DNA from: an uncultured Bacteroidota bacterium
GTDB taxonomy: Bacteria; Bacteroidota; Bacteroidia; Bacteroidales; P3
Assembly: GCA_902791695.1 (NCBI GenBank)
Contig: CADAWR010000011.1
Span: forward strand, 1 to 64,000
Direction of reading: 5' to 3'
DNA: 64,000 bases
Shown here: positions 55,195 to 61,650 of the stretch, one piece after another
Layout: the number at the start of each line of letters is the position of its first letter
Position numbering within the stretch: position 1 is the stretch's first letter
Program-made: the position numbers and the translations under genes
The notes under the pieces: model-generated
What the model saw: the letters and a program-made list of their open reading frames with translations, nothing else
What the model was told of the DNA's origin: nothing
Database searches by the model: none

Positions 55195-55598
55195 ATACTC
55201 TAAGCACTAAGAAAAAACTCGACGTACGCTTCAGCGAGGTAGACTCAATGGGTGTAGTGTGGCACGGCAGTTACATGCTCTATCTCGAGGATGCTCGCGA
55301 GGCTTTCGGCGAGAAGTACGACCTCGGATACCTGCGCTTCTTTGGCGAAGGCTACTATGCGCCTCTGGTCGACGTGCAACTCAAATACAAACAGCCGATC
55401 GTCTACGGCATGCATCCTGAGATAGAGATAACATACACGCCAACAGAAGCTGCAAAAATAGTGTTCGACTACCGCATTACCGACGGCGACACTCTGCTGG
55501 CCACAGCACATACAGTGCAGGTATTCATGGACAAACAATACAAACTGGTGCTCGGTAATCCGTCGTTCTTTGAAGAGTGGAAAAAGAAATGGTTATAA
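55191..55598 (+). CDS. 4HBT-type thioesterase (hotdog fold)
   Basis: A 135-residue thioesterase with the catalytic Asp segment RFSEVDSMGVVWHGSYMLYL and an EDAREAFG helix, as in YbgC/4-hydroxybenzoyl-CoA thioesterases. It could release or edit acyl-ACP. It overlaps the dehydratase stop (ATGA) and the next ketosynthase start. Confidence 0.88.
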   Translation: MNTLSTKKKLDVRFSEVDSMGVVWHGSYMLYLEDAREAFGEKYDLGYLRFFGEGYYAPLVDVQLKYKQPIVYGMHPEIEITYTPTEAAKIVFDYRITDGDTLLATAHTVQVFMDKQYKLVLGNPSFFEEWKKKWL

Positions 55599-57241
55599 AA
55601 CTGGCAGACAACATATATTCCCCCCTTGGGGCAACGACATGGGAAAACTATCAGGCTGTTATGGCCGGCAAGTGTGCTCTACAGCAATATTCACTCCCCG
55701 ACGGTTCACTATATACCGCGTCACTGTTCCCTGAAGAGCGTAGACACGATGACGGTTATACCTTCTTCGAGCAACTATGCATAGGGTCCGCAAGCGACGC
55801 TATTGCACGTGCAGACATCGACCCAAAGTCGCCGCGAGTACAGTTCTTTCTCTCCACCACCAAGGGCAATGTTCACTTGTTGAGCCGAAGAGCCGAAGAG
55901 CCGAAGAGCCGAGTCCTGCTTGGCAGTTCGGCCAGTATCATCTGCCGTCATTTTGGCAACCCCAACCCACCTATCGTTGTCAGCAATGCATGTATCAGTG
56001 GACTAAGCGCACAGATTGTGGCTATGCGCAGCATCGAGGCTGGTCTTTGCGACACCGCCGTCGTCATCGGTTGCGACGTGCAAAGCGAGTTCATCATCAG
56101 CGGTTTCCAGTGCCTACATGCCCTATCGCCCGACGAATGCCGACCTTTCGACAAAGACCGGTGCGGACTAAATCTCGGCGAAGCGGCTGCAACAATAATC
56201 TACAGCAATGGTACCGAAGGATGGATTGCGGAATCTGGTGCCATGTGTAACGACGCCAATCACATCAGCGGCCCCTCGCGTACCGGCGAAGGGTCATTCC
56301 GCTGCCTTCAGGCTTTGGATATAGACAAAGAGAAGATAGCCTTTGTATCCGTACACGGCACATCAACCCTCTACAACGACGAGATGGAGAGCATCGCTAT
56401 CGACCGCGCCGGATTGGTGGATGTCCCGGTGTTCAGCCTCAAAGGCATCTATGGACACACCATGGGTGCCGCAGGCGTGCTCGAGACTGTCCTTTCCATG
56501 CAAGCCGTAGAGCACGGCGTAATATTCGGCACACGTGGATATCATGAATTGGGCGTCAGTCGACAAGTGAACATCTGTGCCGACAAGCGCATCACCGACA
56601 AGCGGAGCTTCGTCAAGCTACTGTCCGGCTTCGGCGGCTGCAATGCAGCCATGAAATTTAGCTATAATACACGCACAGACCAACCAAAAACCAGCACATC
56701 AAAACCAACTGAGGGCACCATTCCGTCCATAAGAATAGCCCCCACAGCCGAAGAACTGGTAGAACTCTACCGCACCCATATTGGCGACTATCCCAAATTC
56801 TTCAAGATGGACCCTCTCTGCCGATTAGGCCTTGTTACCACAGAACTGCTGCTGAAGCAAAGTCCTAAAGCCGACTACGGAGTATTGCTCTTCAACCGCA
56901 GTTCCTCACTGGCCGACGACACCGCCTTCCAAGCCACTATACAAGACCGTGGCAATTGGTTCCCCTCCCCCGCCCTGTTCGTCTACACACTGCCCAACAT
57001 AGTAACTGGCGAGATATCCATCCGCAACCACTTCCAGACCGAGACAAATTTCATGGTACTTGATGCCCCATGCGCCGAAGTCATGGCCGCACAAATAGCC
57101 ATAGCCGCCGAGCATGGGCCACAGATATCAGGTTGGTGCGACGTCGACGCTGACGGCAACTACCTTGCCGCTCTCATAGCAGTGCCTCAGCACACATCCA
57201 AAGAAACAATCGAACAAGAATTAAACAAAATATTAAAATAA
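55589..57241 (+). CDS. Beta-ketoacyl synthase with C-terminal extension
   Basis: A 550-residue protein. The ketosynthase part (1 to about 380) has Cys in VSNACISGLSAQ, His in VSVHGTSTLYNDEM and His in LKGIYGHTMGAAG. A Thr/Pro/Ser-rich linker (about 375-390) leads to a C-terminal domain (about 390-550, with KMDPLCRLGLVTTELLL and IRNHFQTETNFMV) that resembles a ketosynthase-like/chain-length-factor fold without a Cys triad. Near residues 98-108 the sequence LLSRRAEEPKSR is encoded by an 8-nt tandem repeat. Start ATG at 55589 overlaps the thioesterase end. Confidence 0.85.
   Translation: MVIKLADNIYSPLGATTWENYQAVMAGKCALQQYSLPDGSLYTASLFPEERRHDDGYTFFEQLCIGSASDAIARADIDPKSPRVQFFLSTTKGNVHLLSRRAEEPKSRVLLGSSASIICRHFGNPNPPIVVSNACISGLSAQIVAMRSIEAGLCDTAVVIGCDVQSEFIISGFQCLHALSPDECRPFDKDRCGLNLGEAAATIIYSNGTEGWIAESGAMCNDANHISGPSRTGEGSFRCLQALDIDKEKIAFVSVHGTSTLYNDEMESIAIDRAGLVDVPVFSLKGIYGHTMGAAGVLETVLSMQAVEHGVIFGTRGYHELGVSRQVNICADKRITDKRSFVKLLSGFGGCNAAMKFSYNTRTDQPKTSTSKPTEGTIPSIRIAPTAEELVELYRTHIGDYPKFFKMDPLCRLGLVTTELLLKQSPKADYGVLLFNRSSSLADDTAFQATIQDRGNWFPSPALFVYTLPNIVTGEISIRNHFQTETNFMVLDAPCAEVMAAQIAIAAEHGPQISGWCDVDADGNYLAALIAVPQHTSKETIEQELNKILK
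55884..55912 (+). repeat. 8-nt tandem repeat (GCCGAAGA x3.6) inside a ketosynthase gene
   Basis: Three perfect units at 55884-55891, 55892-55899 and 55900-55907, plus GCCGA. Since 8 is not a multiple of 3, loss or gain of one unit would shift the frame of the ketosynthase. Confidence 0.9.
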
Positions 57242-57248
57242 GCAGACA

Positions 57249-57509
57249 ATGGAAGAACTTATCCTGAAACTCAAGAAAGAGATTATCGAAGTATTGAACC
57301 TCGAAGACGTCAAACCCGAAGACATTGATTCCAATGCACCCCTCTTCGGTGCCGAAGGTCTTGGTCTTGACAGCATTGACGCCCTCGAACTCATCGTGCT
57401 CATGGAAAAGAACTATGGCATCAAGCTGCAGGACCCCAACCAGGGCAAAGAGATATTCAAGTCCATCAACGTGATGGCCGACTACATTAGCAAGAATCGC
57501 ACCAAGTGA
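57249..57509 (+). CDS. Acyl carrier protein 2
   Basis: An 86-residue ACP with the phosphopantetheine serine in LGLDSIDALELIVLM and an upstream FGAEGLG segment. The ketosynthase fusion gene overlaps its stop codon (GTGA at 57506-57509). Confidence 0.92.
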   Translation: MEELILKLKKEIIEVLNLEDVKPEDIDSNAPLFGAEGLGLDSIDALELIVLMEKNYGIKLQDPNQGKEIFKSINVMADYISKNRTK

Positions 57510-59608
57510 AGATTGTCATCACAGGGGCAGGCATCGTGTCGGCCATAGGTGTAGGCAAGGCCGAGACTCTTGTGTCGTTGCGCGAACAGCGAAGCGGCAT
57601 ACGCCCATTATGCTACCTCAAGACAGACCACCATGAGTTCCCCGTGGGCGAAGTACAACTCTCCAACGGCGAGATGTGCGCAATGCTAGGCATAGACCCA
57701 TCGAAGCAACCCACCACCCGAACCGCTCTCATGGGCATGGTGGCCCTAAAGGAAGCCTTGGAGCAAGCCCAACTAATCGACTCAAAAACCCAAAAACTCA
57801 AAGACCCAGAGACTTTTCCACTCATCTCCGGCACCACCGTCGGTGGTATGGACAAGAGCGAGCTCTACTACCTCGATTTCCTTGATAACGACAGTCGCAA
57901 CGAGTACATTAGCACCCACGACTGCGGCGCCTGCACCGAGATGATTGCTGACCACTTCGGCCGTTTCAGCATGCTCTCCACACTCTCCACAGCCTGTTCG
58001 TCGGCAGCCAATGCCGTCATCCTTGGAGCCGAGATACTGCGTTCCGGACAAGTCGAATGCGTCGTGGTGGGCGGTAGCGAGTGCATAACCAAGTTCCACT
58101 TAAACGGCTTCGCATCCCTGATGATTCTCGATAAAGAGCCCTGCCGTCCTTTCGACGAGAGCCGCGCCGGTCTGAACCTCGGCGAGGGTGCCGCATGGCT
58201 TGTACTTGAGACAGAGGATCATGCTCGTCGGCGCAACGCCACACCGATAGCCCGCTTGGCAGGCTACGGCAACGCCTGCGACGCCTTCCACCAGACAGCC
58301 ACCTCAGCCGACGGAGAAGGCCCCTATCTGGCCATGAAGCAGGCACTCAAAAGTGCCGGCATCACACCTGTACAGGTGGACTATATCAACGCCCACGGTA
58401 CCGGTACCGGTAACAACGACATCAGCGAAAGCACCGCCATACGCCGACTCTTCGGCGAACAAGTGCCGCCAGTGTCATCTACCAAAGCCTTCACCGGTCA
58501 CACCACCAGCGCATCCGGCACCATCGAGGCAGTCATCTGCCTGCTGGCCATGCAGCACAGCTTCCTGCCTGTCAACCTTCGCTTCAACAAAGCAGGCGAC
58601 TGCCTGACACCTGTCCACGACAACACAACCAAGCCGTTGCGCTATGTGCTTAGCAATGCCTTCGGCTTTGGCGGCAACGACAGCGCGCTGCTATTCGAGA
58701 AAGTGGAAGAAAGGAAGAGTGGAAGAGTGGAGGATGAGAAGAAAAAAAAGGTATACCTGTTGTCTGCTGTGCAAATTTCGGCACAGGAGCCGCTGAGCGA
58801 AGCGTGGAAAGACAACCCGATACCACTCACCGAGCCATTGACACGCAGCCGAGAAGCCGACTACAAGCAATTCATTCCACCACTAGAAGCACGTCGCATG
58901 GGACGTATACTAAAGCGCGCCATTGCCACCGCACGCACTGCCACCGCACAAGCCGGCATCGATACACCGGAGGCCATAATCACTGGCACAGGTCTCGGCT
59001 GTATCGAGAACACCGAAATATTCCTCGACGCCCTCTGCCGTCAAGGTGAAGACCAGATGATGCCCACGCGCTTCATGCAGTCGACACACAACACCATCTC
59101 GTCCATCGTGGCCATCAACCTTAAAGCCCACGGCTACAACGCCACATACGCACACAATACCGTTTCATTCCAGAGTGCCTTGCTCGACGCCATGCTTCAG
59201 CTACGACGTGGAGCCATCTGCAACGCCCTCGTATGTGCCCATGACGAAATGACACCCTCCTATCACGCACTGCTCTGCAAGGGCGGCTACCTCAAGGACA
59301 AGCATGCCACCGAGTGTGCCGTCAGCATGATGCTTTCTACCAAAGACAATGGCCACGCCCTCTGCGAAGTTGCCGACATGCGCATACTCTACCGTCCCTC
59401 TGAAGCCGAGAAACAGAGAGCACGAAAAGAGCTTGGAGATGTGTCGTACTTCGGTTCTACAGAACCAATCTTCGGCACCAGCTACACCGCACCGTCGCTC
59501 GACCTCTATGCCGCAGCGCATACCATGAAAGACAAGCCCGTCGCAGTGGAATACAGCGATGACAAATATTACACATTGATACTATTACGCCCATGTTCCG
59601 TCTCCTGA
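57506..59608 (+). CDS. Ketosynthase fused to a chain-length-factor-like domain
   Basis: A 700-residue fusion. It starts with GTG (MKIVITGAGIVSAIGVG), overlapping the ACP stop. The ketosynthase part (1 to about 395) has Cys in STACSSAANAV, His in NAHGTGTGNND and His in KAFTGHTTSASG. A charged linker (about 396-415) contains a run of eight A at 58742-58749 and an imperfect AAGAGTGG repeat. The second part (about 416-700) matches the N-terminal ketosynthase-like domain of chain-length factors (STHNTISSIVAINLKAHGYN) without the catalytic Cys. It probably sets chain length. Confidence 0.85.
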   Translation: MKIVITGAGIVSAIGVGKAETLVSLREQRSGIRPLCYLKTDHHEFPVGEVQLSNGEMCAMLGIDPSKQPTTRTALMGMVALKEALEQAQLIDSKTQKLKDPETFPLISGTTVGGMDKSELYYLDFLDNDSRNEYISTHDCGACTEMIADHFGRFSMLSTLSTACSSAANAVILGAEILRSGQVECVVVGGSECITKFHLNGFASLMILDKEPCRPFDESRAGLNLGEGAAWLVLETEDHARRRNATPIARLAGYGNACDAFHQTATSADGEGPYLAMKQALKSAGITPVQVDYINAHGTGTGNNDISESTAIRRLFGEQVPPVSSTKAFTGHTTSASGTIEAVICLLAMQHSFLPVNLRFNKAGDCLTPVHDNTTKPLRYVLSNAFGFGGNDSALLFEKVEERKSGRVEDEKKKKVYLLSAVQISAQEPLSEAWKDNPIPLTEPLTRSREADYKQFIPPLEARRMGRILKRAIATARTATAQAGIDTPEAIITGTGLGCIENTEIFLDALCRQGEDQMMPTRFMQSTHNTISSIVAINLKAHGYNATYAHNTVSFQSALLDAMLQLRRGAICNALVCAHDEMTPSYHALLCKGGYLKDKHATECAVSMMLSTKDNGHALCEVADMRILYRPSEAEKQRARKELGDVSYFGSTEPIFGTSYTAPSLDLYAAAHTMKDKPVAVEYSDDKYYTLILLRPCSVS
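58715..58749 (+). repeat. Slippage-prone linker (AAGAGTGG x2 and A8) in the fusion gene
   Basis: Two AAGAGTGG units (58715-58722, 58723-58730) are followed by GAGGATGAGAAG and a run of eight A (58742-58749), encoding the EDEKKKK linker between the two domains. A homopolymer of this length in a coding region can slip. Confidence 0.75.
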
Positions 59609-59946
59609 TACTCGTAGCCATCCAAACCGCTTTCCTCGCCGGAGGACAAGTGCTCCTGAAGCTCGCAATGGCCCAGTTACCCAAATTCAACTGGTCATGG
59701 GCATATTTCAAAGCAGTTGCCACCGACTGGTGGTTGCTGGCCTGTGGCATCAGTTTCGGTGCGGCCACAGTGCTATGGCTCTACATTCTCAAGCATTTCC
59801 CCTTCTCACAAGCCTATCCGTTGACAGCCCTTGGCTACATCTTCGGCATGATTGCCGCCATACTCGTCTTCGGCGAGAGCGTACCATTCACACGCTGGAT
59901 TGGTGTCATATTGATTGTGGCGGGATGCATGTTCATAATGAAATAA
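59593..59946 (+). CDS. Small EamA/SMR-type membrane protein
   Basis: A 117-residue protein with four membrane helices (about 3-25, 38-60, 66-86, 92-113) and the EamA/ArnE-like segments QVLLKLAMAQLP, YPLTALGYIFGM and FGESVPFTRWIGVILIV. It may flip a lipid-linked sugar, as ArnE/F do, or export a small molecule. It overlaps the fusion gene by 16 nt and is followed after 4 nt by the LolA-like gene. Confidence 0.8.
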   Translation: MFRLLILVAIQTAFLAGGQVLLKLAMAQLPKFNWSWAYFKAVATDWWLLACGISFGAATVLWLYILKHFPFSQAYPLTALGYIFGMIAAILVFGESVPFTRWIGVILIVAGCMFIMK

Positions 59947-59950
59947 CAAC

Positions 59951-60544
59951 ATGATAAGAAAACTCACAATACTGCTATTCGCCTGCTGCCTTGCCTACCA
60001 TGCCGCAGCACAGACACCTGTAGCCGACCGCAACGCCGTGCTGTCACGCATAGAGGCTTCACTGAATCCACAGGCCGGCAAGACAATAAAATACACCTTC
60101 ACCCAAACCAAGCACAGCCCGTTACTGGCACAAGATGCCATCTCGCACGGCAACGTCACACTCACCGGTCAACGCTTCCTGCGGTGGCATTACACCGACC
60201 CGCGCAATCATGCCATCGTCGTTGACGGCGACAGTATCTATGCCGAAACTGACGGCAATAGACACCAACTCATCGGTCCTGCAAACGCCATCATGCGCAA
60301 CATGACAAACACCATGATGTCGCTCACCAGCGCTGGCAGTCTCACTAGCGAAAAAGTATTCTCCGTAGAGCTCACCGAGGACGCCTCTGCATACCACGCC
60401 ACGCTGACACCAAAACGTCGCGACCTGCGCCGCATGATGCAGCAGATGCTCGTCGACTTTGACAAGAAGAGCTGTCGCGTGCTGAAGGTAAAACTCATAG
60501 AGAGGCACAATAGCTATACCGTCATTGAATTCCATGCCAAATGA
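59951..60544 (+). CDS. LolA-like outer-membrane lipoprotein carrier
   Basis: A 197-residue periplasmic protein: signal peptide (about 1-20, LTILLFACCLAYHAAA), then the LolA half-barrel pattern (IKYTFTQTKHSPLLAQD, FLRWHYTDPRNHAIVVDGD). LolA homologues of aryl polyene clusters are thought to carry the lipid-like pigment across the periplasm. The dehydratase gene overlaps its stop (ATGA). Confidence 0.82.
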   Translation: MIRKLTILLFACCLAYHAAAQTPVADRNAVLSRIEASLNPQAGKTIKYTFTQTKHSPLLAQDAISHGNVTLTGQRFLRWHYTDPRNHAIVVDGDSIYAETDGNRHQLIGPANAIMRNMTNTMMSLTSAGSLTSEKVFSVELTEDASAYHATLTPKRRDLRRMMQQMLVDFDKKSCRVLKVKLIERHNSYTVIEFHAK

Positions 60545-60927
60545 AAGTTCTTGAGGAGATAATCAACATTCAACGCTGTGCCTGGGAAACCTCGGACGAT
60601 GGCCTTCGCGTGGCCGCCACTCTGGCGGCGCGACGCGACAGCGCCGTCTACAAAGGCCACTTCCCCGGCAAACCCATCACACCCGGAGTGTGTATGATAG
60701 GTGCCGTCATCGAACTGCTTTCGCAAGCCAGCGGCAGCAACTTGTCTCTCGCCAAGGTAAACAACATCAAGTACCTCTCAATGATGTCGCCCGACGACGT
60801 CGACGGTGCCACGCTTGCCGCCACCCTCAATGGCAACACCGCCACCGCCACCTACACCAAAGGCGACATCATCTACGCTAAAATGAAACTAACAGTACAG
60901 CCGTATCATGAAACGGCCCTACTATAG
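60541..60927 (+). CDS. Second 3-hydroxyacyl-ACP dehydratase (FabZ-like)
   Basis: A 128-residue hotdog protein with the FabZ/FabA signature GHFPGKPITPGVCMIGAV, including the catalytic His, and ELLSQASG. A partner to the dehydratase at 54781, as usual for clusters with two hotdog dehydratases (ApeI/ApeP-like). Confidence 0.85.
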   Translation: MKVLEEIINIQRCAWETSDDGLRVAATLAARRDSAVYKGHFPGKPITPGVCMIGAVIELLSQASGSNLSLAKVNNIKYLSMMSPDDVDGATLAATLNGNTATATYTKGDIIYAKMKLTVQPYHETALL

Positions 60928-60930
60928 AAT

Positions 60931-61650
60931 ATGAAATATTGCGTCGTCATACCAACCTACAACAACGCCCGCACCGTAGCCGACATAGTGCGTCGCACCT
61001 TGGCGGTATGCATCGACGTGATAGTGGTCAACGACGGCAGCACCGACAGCACCCTTGAGGAATTGGGTAGTGTTAAGTGCAAAGTGGTAAGCTACAGCCG
61101 CAACCGCGGCAAAGGCTATGCCTTGCGCCGTGGCCTCGAAGCGGCACGAGCGGCAGGCTTCGACTACGCCGTCACCATCGACAGCGACGGCCAGCACGCT
61201 CCCGAAGAGATATCTCAACTCATTAAAGCCATTGACGAACAGCCGACACTTGTCGTAGGCAGCCGCAATTTGCAGGCCGACGGTATGCCCTCAGGCAACA
61301 CCTTCGCCAACCGCTTCAGCAACTTCTGGTTCCTCATCCAGACAGGCCTCCGTCTGCCCGACACGCAAACAGGCTTCCGCGTCTACCCTCTTCATGATCT
61401 TCCCTGCCTCAATCTACTCACCTATCGTTACGAAAGCGAGCTCGAGCTACTCGTCTTCTCTGCCTGGCGAGGCGTAAACATAGTATCAGTACCTGTCAGC
61501 GTCAGCTATCCTGACGACCGCGTCAGCCACTTCCGCCCCTTCCGGGACTTCCTACGCATCTCGCTCCTCAACACCGTGCTCTGCTTGCTGGCTATCGTCT
61601 ACGGCTATCCCAGCATGTTGCTTAACCGCATGAAAGGAGGGCGTCAATGA
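60931..61650 (+). CDS. GT2-family glycosyltransferase
   Basis: A 239-residue GT-A protein: CVVIPTYNNARTVADIV at the start, VIVVNDGSTDST near 30-41, the DxD region TIDSDGQHAPEE and the TGFRVYPLHDL segment, followed by one or two C-terminal membrane stretches (LLNTVLCLLAIVYGYPSMLL). It may glycosylate the polyene or its lipid carrier. Begins 3 nt after the dehydratase; the exporter gene overlaps its stop. Confidence 0.87.
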   Translation: MKYCVVIPTYNNARTVADIVRRTLAVCIDVIVVNDGSTDSTLEELGSVKCKVVSYSRNRGKGYALRRGLEAARAAGFDYAVTIDSDGQHAPEEISQLIKAIDEQPTLVVGSRNLQADGMPSGNTFANRFSNFWFLIQTGLRLPDTQTGFRVYPLHDLPCLNLLTYRYESELELLVFSAWRGVNIVSVPVSVSYPDDRVSHFRPFRDFLRISLLNTVLCLLAIVYGYPSMLLNRMKGGRQ

